DNA of 64,000 nt from NCBI RefSeq assembly GCF_000002995.4, contig NW_025062476.1, forward strand, positions 6,809,001 to 6,873,000, given 5' to 3'. The notes under the pieces were generated by a model. It did not search any database. It was not told the origin of the DNA and saw nothing but the letters and a program-made list of their open reading frames with translations. Shown piece after piece: positions 1 through 14,107 of this stretch. The translations under genes were made by a program, and so were the position numbers. The first letter of the stretch is position 1. Each line of letters starts with the position of its first letter. Source of the stretch: Brugia malayi (lineage: Eukaryota > Nematoda > Chromadorea > Rhabditida > Onchocercidae).

Positions 1-501
1 ATATTATGTCTGCTATTCACTTTACTTTTTCAGTTCTGAATTTTCATTTTTAATTAAAGCTGGAATTTTATCGCTCTTCAAAAACTGAATGCCTTTTCAA
101 CTCTTTACCAAAATGTTTTGAGAAAAGATCTAACAAAGTAGTTTTTTCTCAGATATTTCAGACTATGACCACAGAATGGAAAAAAAAAATTGTTACAATG
201 ATTATTAAATATTCTTATTCCCGAAAACACTTCCACCAAAACTTTACAGTATTGCATTAAATTTCAGGAAAATTTCCATTTTATATCTAACCATTAACAA
301 CACAATCAAATTTATAACTCTAGCAAAAAAAAAAAAAAAAAATATTTTTTTTCTTGCAAATGAAAATTCATGCAAAATCTTGCAAGCCGTTAAACACTTA
401 GATCTAAATAAGATTAAAGGTCGAAATTTAGCGTTACTTGAGAGTATTTCAATGAACAAACCTAAAACATAAGAATTGTATACAATCTCGATAGAATGCA
501 C
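1..501. other. AT-rich sequence, no gene
   Basis: This stretch lies downstream of the minus-strand secreted-protein gene and probably holds its 3' UTR. An A-tract of about 18 bases sits near 326-343. I see no coding exon or clear poly(A) signal on the minus strand. Confidence 0.5.
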
Positions 502-2092
502 TCAATAAGCTCGAACTCTGGCAGCTAAATGCTTAAAGATCACATTGTCGTCAGGGAATTGTTTCTCAAAAGGATCCTCGAATTTACATCCAATTTCAAA
601 TGCTTTCGGACTATTAAGGCATTTTCCTGATCGCCATAAGTACCAATCGCCGTCTTTCTGAGTGAGCTGTAAGTAGAGCGAGAATCAGTAATGGTTGTCA
701 TATAAGAAATGTATAATTTGAGGGAAGGGGAATACTTGGGGATCATTTACAGTTATTCTTAAATGTGAATTTTAATACTTTAAATGAGAAAGGCTAGCAA
801 AATTTACTCCGTATGAAATGAATTTGAAGCAGTTTTTGTCGCTCAACGACTTTGAATGAAACACCAAATGAGCGTTTGGACAAACAATGGCGCAGAAAAC
901 TTTTGCATTTTCACCTGAACCTTCCTGTAAAAAAACGAATTTACACAAAACATAGAGAGATAAGTTTACAGAATCACTGTTTACTCTTTTATTCTTAATT
1001 CAATGCTTAAATCATTTTCATCTGCTAATTTACCTGCGAGCTAAAGCAATTTCTTGATCATTAATTTGCTAGATCAATGGTGGATTATTTTGAAACACTA
1101 AGAATTATTATGCTTTTTGAATTTATTTTACAGAAAATCCGCTACTTCCAGTTTAGAAACTGTGTTTTTGTTAAAATCAAATTGAAAAAAAAAATCAGCA
1201 AATGTTTTTTTTTTTTTTTTTTTCTTTTTTTTCCTTCCATTACACAAAAACATAAGATGAAACGACCAGAGTAAAGTTCAACTTCACTGTTCTAATTCTT
1301 AATGCACAGTTCTTCCATCTTAATTTGATTTCACAATAATTTGATTCAGTTCACAACAAGCAGTTTTATTTTGAACATTCTTGACATCGAAAATTTCATT
1401 TGCTGTTAAGAAAAAATGTGATGAGACACTCTTTGACATCTGCTAAAAGTGTGTTAATTGTTCAGCTATAAATTAATACCGTAATGTGACGCTTTTGACT
1501 TTTATTAAAATGCCCTCATCTATCATCAAGAATATTGTTGTTGAAACGGCTTAAATTGACCGAATTTAGTAGTGAATGTAATTACAAAAATCTGGAGTAG
1601 TTTGTTTGGATTCTAAAAAGGATTTCAAGTCATTAGGCAAGATTGAATTTCTATTCTAGATCGCTAGTGACATAACCACTGGTTTCACTTCAGCACATTG
1701 AATTGCAAGGTAACTTTACAGAGATTGCTTATGAAGGCACAAACAAATTTCATTTTTGAAGAAAATAAAACGCGCTAACTGTGTAGCAGCCGGAACCTTC
1801 CGGAGCATTTCTACCCGTTTCAAATTCTTCATTTTTCAAAACCAAATGACAGCCAATTTTGCCTGATGAGCCATCCGTTCTTTTGTCACTCTCTGTACAA
1901 TCCAGTATTCGATACTCTATAATAATTAAAATTTTCATAGATTCTGAGTGCATTGGTAAATCCGAGTAGTGTTAGAAAACAAAAAAATAAACAAACAAAC
2001 AAAAAAAAAAAAAACAGAGAAGACGAAAACGTACGGTGAAATGCAGTGGTAAATCCGAGTAGTGTAGAAAGAGTAAGAATTTTGTGGAACAT
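502..2092 (-). CDS. Small secreted cysteine-containing protein, family not recognised
   Basis: Four exons join in phase: 2092-2035, 1916-1780, 924-808 and 666-502, giving 158 residues. The start (MFHKILTLSTLLGFTTA) reads as a cleavable signal peptide of about 17 residues. The mature part has eight cysteines, in the contexts LDCTE, IGCHL, SGCYT, VFCAI, IVCPN, KNCFK, GKCLN and IGCKF, so four disulfides are possible. Donors are GTACGT, GTTAGC (weak) and GTAAAT; acceptors are TTATAG, TTACAG and TTACAG. A TCTCAG site about 25 bases before the ATG could accept a spliced leader. The last exon has a Trp/Cys-rich stretch (DGDWYLWRSGKC) and ends RVRAY. I do not recognise a family. The exon chain is seen in the sequence; secretion is inferred. 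Weakest point: the GTTAGC donor of exon 2. Confidence 0.6.
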
Positions 2093-3076
2093 TTTTGCTC
2101 TATTTACAACAGTCCTGAGAGTTCTCAAGATCGTATAGTTAAGGAAGAAGTCACTATTTATAGGAATCTGTTAAATATGATTAATTGTTAGAAGATACAA
2201 ATTTTAATGGTATGCGAATGACTGATGGTAACCAGTCCTATTTCTAAATCCTTATTTTGGATATTTGCTATTCTCGAAAACAGGGTGAGATTTATTGTCC
2301 CTTTATCGATAACGAAAATCCTTTTCTTTCGTATCTCTTTTATTTATCAACAACTTGTTTCTCGTGTCCGGTACGCATAACTATCATCATCACACAATTA
2401 ACAAATAAATTGATCAGTATGGTATAAAATATCACACAAATGCAATTTTCTCGTATTATAACCTTAAAAAAAGGAAAATCATTGTTTATCGCGAAGAATC
2501 TAAAATTTGTAGGATTAAATTGGGATTAAAACGAATACAGGAACTGCGACTATTTTGCATTAATATGAAAGAGAACAGAAGTGGATGATAGAATTAAAAT
2601 ATTATTTTAAAATATTGATCAAATTTCAATTTTTGATATTCTAATTAATGATTTTCATAATATTCAAAAATTTTTTTGAACAATGGATTCATGCAAACGT
2701 TCTAGATTAACGCTATCATCATAATCTTTTTTAAGATGTTAGGGCATTGCCGCACTATTCGACATGAAATTATTCTTCGAAAAAAAAACGGAGGTTTTCG
2801 AAGACAAAAAAGTAATAATACATAAATTTAAAACTTATTAGTCACAAAAATTTCAAATTTTTTCTGAATCAAGCGATGTAATAAACTTGATAGCACAAGT
2901 GACATTGTAATGATAAGTTATGTATGACTATGGTAAACAAGTTCAATTAATAAACCTTTATTTAATGAATAATTGAAGTCATTGGCGCTTCCTTAGCAAA
3001 ACAAGTAATATATCTACTGCTAAGACTCATCGATTTATGTTCACACCGGCTGTTTGAAGTTTCAAGATTTTATCAC

Positions 3077-3148
3077 AGACTAGACTATCAGCATGTGGGT
3101 AATTGTTATCATTATGCAGACCAGACTATCAGCAATGGGTAACTGTTA
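3077..3148. repeat. Imperfect direct repeat of about 31 bases
   Basis: Copies at 3077-3108 and 3118-3148 share the core AGACTATCAGCA followed by TGGGTAA and TGTTA, with a few mismatches and one indel. Confidence 0.7.
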
Positions 3149-3446
3149 CGCATTCTTCCCAGCAACCACAAATTTTGTTTCATATTTTAACTTTGGTGCA
3201 CTTTATTTTAAAAATTTCGGTCATCTGGAACCATATAATTAGACTAAACTGATTAACGATTCAAACGATAATATTTTTGTATATTCTTTTAGCGTTCAGT
3301 TAAAATTTCACCCGTTTCGAAATAACTTACATTACATTATAAAAATGCACGGGCAGACATTCTAATTTCATTCTGATTTAACAAAGCAATTCCAAAAAAT
3401 GTTTAAAATTTGTTTACTTTTCATAGAATTCCCGTCACATTTTTAT

Positions 3447-3486
3447 GATACATGTACTCGAGATTTGATACAGGTACTCGAGATTT
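3447..3486. repeat. 20-base direct repeat, two adjacent copies
   Basis: GATACATGTACTCGAGATTT at 3447-3466 is followed at once by GATACAGGTACTCGAGATTT at 3467-3486, with one mismatch. Confidence 0.85.
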
Positions 3487-3561
3487 GGGTATCTTCACAT
3501 CGAATTCCTTTCCTTGCAAAACTGTTTTCATCTCTCTATTTTTCCATCAACTAAATAAATA

Positions 3562-3727
3562 AAAAAAATCTTTTTAGAAAAGATTGTGCATCATATGTTC
3601 TTCTAAGAGATCAAAAAAATCTTTTTAGAAAAGATTGTGCATCATATGTTCTTCTAAGAGATCAAAAAAATCTTTTTAGAAAAGATTGTGCATCATATGT
3701 TCTTCTAAGAGATGTTCTTCTAAGAGA
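3562..3727. repeat. Tandem repeat, three copies of a 51-base unit plus a fragment
   Basis: Three essentially identical 51-base units start near 3562, 3613 and 3664 (the TTTTTAGAAAAG motif recurs at 3571, 3622 and 3673), followed by a partial copy GATGTTCTTCTAAGAGA at 3711-3727. Each unit carries a perfect 8-base inverted repeat, AATCTTTT-TAG-AAAAGATT. Near-identity of the copies suggests recent expansion. Confidence 0.9.
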
Positions 3728-6700
3728 AATCACAGATAGTGAATTTGTTTCTATAAACATCACAATTTACAACTATTAATTAAACTCCATCATTTAGAAA
3801 GCTTATCTTTGAGACAAATTATTTTGTAATAAATGATGAATCTATCTTAATTGAAAGCTTGAAAAGTATGTGCGAAAGGATAAAATGAAGAGTAGTGGGT
3901 ACATTGTGTACCAAATTCAATGAAACATCGACAACCGGAAATGGAGAGAAACACTGGAAAATAATGTTCAAGTTCTGAATTACTAATTAAAGGATAATCA
4001 GTCAACTAAGATGCAGGAAAGTAACACGGAAGGGAATAGGTAGTTATTTCTAGCCTGTATTCATGATAAGTGAAATAAAATAAAAGCAGAGCACATTCAA
4101 GTCATTTTTTAAATTTCTTTTTTGATATTATGTAAATACTAAATACTAAATAAATACAGCTCTTACATTCCGGTAGAAAGAATTCCTGTCATAGCTAATA
4201 TTAAAAAGGTCAATAGAGAAAGCAAAGAACAGTGAGGGACGACGGAAAATCGAGAAAAGACTAAATGAAAGCAAATAATCGGATAATAAAGAAAGGGCGA
4301 TTAAAACAATTATTTTTATCAGGTTTCAGGTTTGAATTTCTTGAACCGTTAGCGTAATGAAAAAGAATTGAATGATGCAAAAGTCAAGGTTAGCTATTTG
4401 ATGGGAAAATAGTGAATGTATTTCTTTACTTTGATTATGCAAATTTCATTGGTAACCTATTTTCGTCCAATATTTCATTTCCGTTTCCTTTTTCAACTTG
4501 GATTTTTTACCGCTCTTTTTTATCTATTTATTCTTTGGTGGAATATTTATCATTTGTTGCTGCTTTCAATGACAATTTAATTATTCTTTTGATTTAAATA
4601 TTAATTGTTTAAAAATTTCTTTATGATAAAAGTAAAAAAATTGACATACATGAACAACATATTATGTTATATAATTATCCTTCATATATCACAAATAAGT
4701 CATCAATGTGAAACGATGTAAGTACAGTTTAAGGAGGCTGGCAGTTGCAGTGTTAGAATGTTCTATAATTAACTAAGTTAATTAACTTGGTACCGCCTGT
4801 ATGTTATCTGTAGGTCTTAGTTTTTCGAAATAGACTCATTAGTAGACCATAAAATGAAGCCATTTAGGAAGCACATGCTAAAAGTATGAATTTAACTTGT
4901 TTTTAACAATATAATCTTCCCATATAAACAAAAAGAAAAAAAAAAAAACCATTCAGGTAAAACGTTATGACGATGAAGATTAAGATGTCAAAAAGAGCAA
5001 AGAAATGTCATCAAGGAAAAAGATGACAAGAAAGAAATAAGTGTCCAGAAAATGAAAAAGTATTAAGTGTCAAGAGAATTTAAAACGAAACTATAATGAA
5101 GATGGCAAAAATCAGAAATAAGTATCGGTTATGGATGATACTTATTGATGATATAAGTTATTGTTGAACGGTTAAATAGTAATGAAATATGCAAACAATA
5201 TTGCATCTGTTCTTCCTTCATGAAAAGACGAAAGGATGTCTCATTCGGCGCAATTGTGACGCAAGTGAACGATCGAATTTAGCCAATACGTAATTGATGA
5301 AGAATTCAGATTTTTCTAATGTTTATAAGCAATTAGTTTCTCTTAATTACTTTAGATCTTTTCTTTAGTCTTTTCTCCGCCCATATATACTATTACGATT
5401 GAATTTCGCATCACGTTAAAATGTCATAAGAACTGGATCACTGATATGTTTTACGGAAACATGTCTTTTGATCATTTTCTCTTAATTGCATCATCATATC
5501 CTCTGAAATCTTTAGCGCAGTCGGATGGTAACAACAATGTTTGAAGGCATTAGATCTGTTTAGTTAACTTAACTTTCATCTGAACATGTATTCACTTTGC
5601 TGATTCAATCAAATGACAAATAATTTTTTTAATCTGTTGAGGAACTATTATGTGTTTCTTTACGTCTACAGTAACGAATGAGAATCACGTAAAGATGTAT
5701 AGAAATCCAAGGCCGATTAAAATGAATATGAAAAGAATGTTATTTTTAGAAAATAATTATTATTTAGGAACAGATAATTATTTAAAAACGTTGCATTTGT
5801 TCCATATTTAAACTTCCTTTCTTTTTTCTCTTCTAGTAATTCCAACATTTAAATATTAGGTTTCATGAGGAGAGAGGAACAAAACAATAGAAGAAAATTC
5901 AAGCAAAATTAAAATCCATAGAATGTTTGGTTCAACTAATCGCTTTGCGGATTTTGCAGGAAAATAAGTGCAGTAGTTCTGGCATAACTGATTAACCTTA
6001 ATCAACTATTTTCCGCATTTTCTGAGAAATTGTTCAGAAAAAATTTTTAATTTATATTTCCTGAATTAAAATTGAGACTTAAAATTAATGCATCTCAGTT
6101 TCAAAATTTTATTTTTTAAATTTATGCATGATTTATTTCTATATGGACTGATGAACTCATATTTGAAAATTAAAATAAATATTACGTTCTTAATGAAAGC
6201 GATTCATTCTACTATCTCAAATATTATTTTTATAATTTTTAAAAAGGTTGTAAAACCTGGAGTTTATTTGAAAAATTTAGATTGAGAAGTAACAAGTGAA
6301 TAGAGCTTGATTAATCGATCAAATACTGGAATAATTAATTCATTCAATGAACTTAAAACTTAAGTCGGTGCATCTGACTTAATTATATTCTCGAGATGAT
6401 TGATATTAATATTTAATTAGTTCATAATAAGTTTTGTGTTGTTTCTTTCATATTCCTAATTACTTTCCAGAAAAACTTCTTTTCCGATTATTTTATGCAT
6501 CAAATTTTGTGCAAAGAAAATTGATATTGGAAGTAATGCAAATGGTTTTAAATCTTTGCTAATAAACACTTTTTATTATGGTTTGTTTCAGTGCTGATCT
6601 ATTGACTTTTTATCATTCTCAAGAAAATGAAGAAGTTTAATGCGAAGGTCTTTTTTGAAATGATCGAGAGATCAAATAAATTTTAATGGGCTTTTTTAGT

Positions 6701-9700
6701 GTAAAATGATTCACCTAAAGCTTACAATAGGAATTTAATTTGCCCTGGTCACTAGGGTATGAATTCAGATAATTAAATAAAAGAAATATTTTTTAATAAT
6801 AAATGAAAAATATTTTGCAAATTTTAATGATTTAATAGGTGTATACTTGATTTTTTATAATATTTCAAGGTCTTTAGGAATTTTTTATGATTGTCTTCTT
6901 TTCAACTTCTCAAAGTAGTCCACAACAGATTCATGTCTGGCATATTATTTTGGATCGGATTCTTTCGTCAATTTTCGTTTGCAAGGAAATAATTAATATC
7001 ACAAAATTGTGAATTAACGAATTTTCTTAGTGATAAAAGAGATAAAAATTAAAGTTTGCAATCCCAATTCATTTCACATTTTCATAACCAGATTGGCACT
7101 TTCAAATTACATATCAAATAAATTCCCATGTTTTAAAATCTTCCATCCTTAATTGTGAAACGAATTATTTTCTTTCTGCAATTGGTATTTTCTATTTTCC
7201 AAATATATTCATACAGACAGGTAACATCAATGATGAAGCATTGAAAATGAATTCATTCATTAAAGACCAAAGTTGTCACTTTTGTTTTTCAATGCTTTGT
7301 CTATCAAACGTATAATATTTGCCTTTTCCATTTGATTGATGAATCTCAATGGACGAATGATGAATACACTATTTATTCAGATTTCAAAAATGACACATTT
7401 TTTCCCTTTAATATCCCCTCTCTCCTCAATATATTTATTAGCTGAAAATTTTTTATTAATATTAATTTCTTGTGCTAATAATTATTGCAGCAAAATGTTG
7501 GTTTTTCGTTTAAGAAAATGAAATGCGTTATAAAAGTTTTCGGGAATATCGATTATCACTTCCTGAACTAAGACATTATCATTACTAAAACAAGCAGACC
7601 TTTCAAAATATGTATGCATTCACATATAAGAGGTTAAAATGATTTGTATTTCTAATCAGAATCTCAGTCCATCTCAGAGTAAAGTATGCCTTTAATAAAA
7701 TAAGTTTGTTGTTCTAAAATCATTTTAGGTTGCTTTTTCGAAGTGAGAAATTTAATTTGGCACTATGAAAAGTCATAATTTTCGAATAGTTAATAATTTT
7801 GCACTAGCGATCTTTAGAGAGATTTTTTTTCTGTTAAATAAAAAAACTATTCTCGAAGAAAAGAGTGGTTGAAAGAAAGAAAAGACCAGTAGCGCACTTT
7901 TAAGCTTTTCACTTTTTCACGGCTTGTCGCAATAAAGCAGTATAACTCTCGTTACTTTGTCATCAGAGTTATTATTGCATGAAATCACTACTTTTTTTCC
8001 CATTCCGCTCAAATTACTTCATTCATCAACAACATCACCAATTGCTCATTATTATTCAAATTAATAATAAGTGAGATTTCTCTGTATAATTTCATTTGCA
8101 TTGAAATTTCTAAAATTTATTTCCTATTTTTCGATTTATCATCACTGGAAAACGTCTCATTCAAATTTCTTCAAAAAACAAAATGAAACGAAGAGAAAAC
8201 TTGCAGGCAAAAAAAGTATTAATAAATGGAGCAATTTTTTGGGATTTAAGAACTATTCTTTAATGTTTACAAAAAATTCACTAAGCTAACTTCAATTCCA
8301 TTTGTTTCATCTTTGAGTTGAAAAAAATTCATTTTTTTCTTGCTTTTCAATAAAACAATCTTCTAAGCAGTTCAAAGCTGGCTATGAATAAAATCAAAAT
8401 GCGATATGAAAAAATAATTGTGGCTTTGCATGAGTGTGACATAAAGTGTGACAATTAGATTTCCATTCAATCTTCTTTATACGATTGGAATTATTTCTTA
8501 CTCATTTATCAGTTAATTTTCTAATTTTCAGTTATAGTAATTTGTTTTTTCTTTGAAAAACTAAATATGCATCTTTACTAATAGATTTCATCTTTATTAA
8601 GGAAAAATATAATGTTTGCACTTGAAAATTCTTTCTTTCAATTTTGTTATAAATTTAATTTAAAAGAAACATTGAAAATTTTAAATTTTATCATTGGAAT
8701 TATTAGTTGATGGCTAAATGTTGCTACGTTTAATATTAATAAACTGGTAGTAAAGATAAGCTTTGATTTGATCTTTTCATAACTAACTTATTTATGCTAG
8801 ATATAATTAAACTGTAATTGCATCATTAAATGAAATTTCCTTACGGATGATAATAATTTTTATAATTTGAATAAAAAGAGCTCATTTCATTCGTCCTTTA
8901 CATTTATTTCAGTGTTAAAACTTTACTCAAGAAGTCATTCTGTGGTATATCATATTTTATAATATCAAATATTTCAGATTTATAAATTCTTTTGTTGCTT
9001 GTGACTTTTTCTTTGTCAATCCGTGTCGTTTTCTATCGAATCATCAATTTATTCTATTTTCAGATATAAATAATAACTATTCAAATTGTTTGTTTCTTCT
9101 TTAATATTTTTTATTTGAATGGGAGAAACGTCGTTCATATGGAACTTGCATAGATGAGGCCTAAGAAAAAGGGATTGTAAGCATTTGCCGTCGTAAATTT
9201 GATAAACGAAGATGACAAAAATACTCCATGGCAGCAAATTTTAAATTATCCTTTAATTAATAATTTTTTTTGCCAAATTACCTTTAGGCTTCTTTTCAAT
9301 TATTTGGCTCTACTTCCAATAATGCTTCCAATAATCCAGCAGTTATTTAGCATACTTTTGCAGTATCACTTACTGTAGAAACTTTTCTTCAATTTTTGCT
9401 CGAATTAAGCAGTAATCACTGTATATCGAATTAATTATTATACATCAGATTATATGTCAACTTGATCATTTTGATTTCAAAAGTAACTTATCACTTCAAT
9501 TTTCAATTCTTCAATCACTATACGAAAAAAAAATGAGTAAATGTAAATGTATACAAATTTGTCATATTTGTGATTTTTAGTTAATTTGTTGAAAAATTCA
9601 GGTGCGGGAAATTACGAACAAATTGTGTTCTTAACCTAGTGTCTTGTATTACAAAAGGTGGTAGTACATGAAAGCTTTTAAAACATAAAAACTAGAAATG

Positions 9701-12700
9701 ATAAAATCGAAACATAACCGATTTAAGCTGATAACACTTAAATACCTGCAGAATGGAGAAATAAAAAAAATTGGTTTTTTATTAAAATTTTCTGTTATAT
9801 ATTTTATTATTTCGAATTTTTTCTTGTCTTTGAGCAGCTGAAAAATAATTTTTTCTCAATACTTGTCAAATGCAAATTGTTTGCTTAGAAATATTCTTAT
9901 AATGGCACTTCTGCCTAAAAAAATTAATATAATGATCACTCGTTTGTGTTTTTCCGATAATTTTTTCTTCCCATTGAAAGATGGAATATGCCTAAGTCAA
10001 TATTCTTTAGCTTTGAGGTGTCTTCCTTTATCGTCCCAATCCTCCAAATTTATAACGCCTTTTTTCAGTCTGACCAAAAATCCAAAGAGGATATAGAAAT
10101 AGACCAATTCATAAGTACAGGCTTGCAGCAAATGCTTAAATATAGCCAAGCATCCTAATAAGCTGTTTAATTAAATTTTGTGAAAGTTGCAGCTTACTAA
10201 GTCCTTTCTTATATGAAAAGCATACAAAGTGTTAATAAATTAACAATACTGAAAAAAAAAGAACACTTGAAAATTCCTTTTTTTCTGTTTCTGTTTTTTA
10301 AAACAAAAAGCAAAAATTCAATCTTTCTATTTTCTGTTGAAAGCAAAAGTTGAAAGAATGTTTTGCAACGGAACATTTCTATAATTTATTTATTTCTTAT
10401 GGTATCGACAACGTTTTTGACAACAATTTGCTCGGACACAGTTACACTACGAATTGACTGGAAGGAGTGCAGTACACATACATGGCTGTAGTAAGTGATA
10501 TTATTGTTATGTGAAGGTGGCATGGTGAAAAAAATGAGTAATGTGAACAAAGCGAATGAAATAGATGTATTTGTGGAAGTGTGGAAATGTCGTGTAGCAT
10601 TGTCGGCATACAGTGTCATCAATTAGTGTCACCACTTCACAGATAGATCAGCGAATCTGCACTAGGGCCATTATCCATGATGTACTGTACTCTCTTTTAC
10701 TGACTAATTTTAATTTATGCCAGCTATGCAAAAATTGTAAAATCATTATTATACAAATCATCGAACTATAATAAATTGAAAATTAATTTTGTTCTCACAA
10801 TTTTTCGATAATTATTTTATTATAATCACTCTTTTCACATATCCAATCATTGGAATATTTATTTATCAGATATAACAAATGAACTGTTCGTAATTAATAA
10901 TAATCGTCAGATATCATTTCAGTATTTCGAACATTGTGACACATCTTCCAGGATATGATATTGTGAAACTTTCTCATTTTGCAATATCAGAGAAATAAGA
11001 AATAAAAAGCAAAATAAATCATTGAGACATAATTCGTAATTTGCAAACTTATAGCTCAAAGTCAAATAAGTATTAATATCAATTTCTTACATATTTTGCA
11101 TATTTTATCATGCATGAAATTTATATGAAACGGTGAATTCGCATAATTGCAAACAGATATCACAAAATATTAATTTCTCTTTATAACATAAAAAACAATT
11201 ATTAGCATGGACTTCATTCATGTGGAAAGTTCATAAGAAGTAATTGACTTATATATGATTAAAAGTAAAAGCAAAGAAATTCTTATTCAGTTGAAAGATT
11301 CTTTGGAAATTGATAAATAAATAAAGAGAAATATAAAATCGATGAAATATAAAAAAAAAAAAATATCATGATGAAATCGAAGGCAATATACAAATCATGA
11401 GGTCACATTAATCGCTTCATTTCATTTTCATATTTTTTTAAAAGCATTTTCCAGTCTTTTAAGATTTTGTGTTTTCGACAAAAGTCCTGCATCGAATTAT
11501 TTGTTTATTAGAACCAAACAACCATTTTCATTATTTTTAAACTTTATGGTAAGGCAAAATATTTGTTTCGAAAGAAGTTGATGAAGCTCACTGTTAAGCC
11601 ATTCTGCTCAATCTAACCTAATTAATGTTTTATTAGTGTTACAGGTGAAATTAACAGATTGACGAATGTTAATCTTTTTCGCTCTTTTCCTAAAAAAAAA
11701 AAAATGATTCAGTTATTGGGTAACCTTACCACTACAATTTTAATAGTAGTGAAACGAAGTACAAATTTAAAACTCTTTACAATGGCATTTTTCAAATTTC
11801 GAACTGCATTGCTGCTTTCCTAAATTATTATTTAAAAAAAACGGTGTGTAAAAGTTGTCATTTAAGGTAAGGAAGTTACTGAAAAAAGTTGAAATAATTT
11901 CACATGTCATTGTTAATTGGTTAAAATCTATCAGAATTGTATGATCAAGGGCGTAGCGATGTTTTCAGAACCTTGGTAATGTCCTATTTCGATAATTCAA
12001 TTATTAGCATGAAGTCTACTGATTCTGATCTTTACTCTCTTTAATACCTGGTTTCTTCTTTTGCTTCAGATTCGAATTTTTAATTAATTTTTTTCCACTT
12101 ATCTATAAACAGTTTTTTATATCCTCTTTCTAATTACAAAATTTTAAACTTACAGATAATAAAACTTCACTTCGTCTCTGCCTTAGAAAAAATTATAGAG
12201 GTTTTGCTAACTATTCTGGAAATTAAAATGACATTAAGTTTGACACGAAACATTTTATCCATATTAATAATTCATTTATTTTTTCAAAATTCGATTTTCG
12301 AATGAATTGCAAGGAATTTACATGAATCAAATCGTTTACATCGTTCAATATCATTTTTTTATGATAGAATAACTTTCTTAAGATATCTCTCATCTTGAAC
12401 TTATGAATTTCATTTGAAAAAGTGAAACTGATTAAAGAAGGTAAAGAAAACGGATTTGTTCATTTCCAACCTTTCATACTTTTTATTGAACCTAAAATAT
12501 TGTTAAGCTAACTCTATCGGATGTTTCTGAAATGTTTAGACCCAAAGTGAGAATCACTTCTCTTTCCATCCTTTCTTTTTATCTTGGAAATTATCCCTAA
12601 GTTTTGCTCTTATTTATTCATTTTGCAGTTTACTGCTTACTGGATGATTGGTCGTCTGAGCAATGAAAATTTCTGCTTCAGAGTTACATGTCCTAAGGCT

Positions 12701-14107
12701 TATTATAGAAGTGAATTTAGGAGAGAAAAAAAAAAGAAAGTAGCTGCTCACTTCTTTCCCCTCATTCATCCTTTACTGCGACAATTAATTTTCAGATCTG
12801 ATGAATCGGTGTGAAATATTAAATTGTAAAAACCTATCCCTGATTTTCCTTCTAATTTTTACTTTTTAACATAAGAATTGATTTTAATATTAATTATTTG
12901 TAATACTAGCAAAGTTTATCGATTGTTAAGCGTTCTTTCCCCATTCAAAAGCGAGCGCAATTGGCAGGATTTTAAGTGTAAATACTTCATTGAAAGATAC
13001 ACTAATCCTTATAAACAATACTTGTTAAGAAACAAGAAAAAAATATTTTTGTTTAGTTGAATAACAAAGATTGTAGATTGCATCTGTTTGGTACAAATAC
13101 ATATTACTTCTCTAAAATTTTAAATGATTTGAAAAAATATACTACTCCATCATCAAATCATTCATGATGTAATATTTTCTGTATTTGATAATCAGATATG
13201 AAGTTAGTCTAGTGGAAACAGCTGTAGCTTTTTTGTTAGATAAGTTTTGTTGTTGAAATCTCATTTAAGTTTTATCTTAAACTTATTTAATTTACTTATT
13301 TACTTTATTTAAATCTCTTTTGGTTAGGATATCTATATGATGTCTTGTTATGCTTAAGTGCATGACGAGAATTGAAATAATTAACTATAAAGAACATTTG
13401 AAACTAATTCAAATTAAAAGTCTATTTCAAACAAAAGAAACTGAGGGTACATAAGTAGTTGTGTAAGTTCGGATGAATAATTATAAATGAATTATTGACA
13501 TGACGGGCAAGCAAGATGTAAGTCGATCTTGTTTATAAGTAGCGAATACGAAAAACAAGACCTATCTTCGTATCTTTCGTCAACCCGTTATTTCTCTTTG
13601 TTTATCATCAATCACACTTGATTTTCTGGATCTAGACTGAACTTTTCTGAACTTATTTAAGTGATGAATAAATACAGGTGAGCAAATAGAGAGAATGAGA
13701 TCTGCTAGTATTCAATAATTGTGTTGATTATGTCGGTGTTAAGATAACATAAATTCAAATTCACACTGACAGGTAGTAGCTGTGTGTATGTGTCTGTGTA
13801 TGTGTGTGTACGTGTCTGTATGTCTGTGCTAGTCTATCTGAGTATTAGACCAAGGCGACATAACACAAATAGTCAGTTGGAGATTTTTTTCATCGATATA
13901 CCCTCGAAAACTTTTGCTAACTTCAATTTTAACTTATACCCATTGCCGCTGTTTCAACTTCTTCCTTCCTTGCTCATATCGCTGACTTTTCATTTTAATT
14001 ATCTTCCATTTTCGCTTTGAAACAAACTCTTTCTTACGCTTAGGATCATTTAACTTACTTTACTTTTTAACTGCATCTAAACAGAGAGGGACTTTCAGTA
14101 CTGCAAT

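Larger units (their letters stand above)
2093..14100. other. 12-kb AT-rich gene desert
   Basis: No convincing coding exon chain on either strand; open frames here are short, low-complexity and lack paired splice sites. It contains local direct repeats (3077-3148, 3447-3486), a 51-base tandem repeat (3562-3727), a 14-base palindrome (4775-4788), many A/T homopolymers and a short TG-rich stretch (13776-13835). The stretch around 10390-10700 is of higher complexity but gives no supported gene. Confidence 0.6.

Noticed and set aside
3562..3727. Repeat array considered as CRISPR
   Set aside because: Units are directly tandem without unique spacers, and the host is a eukaryote.
10386..10622. 78-residue minus-strand open frame in the gene desert
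   Set aside because: Composition is not coding-like throughout, no signal peptide or partner exons, and no recognised similarity.
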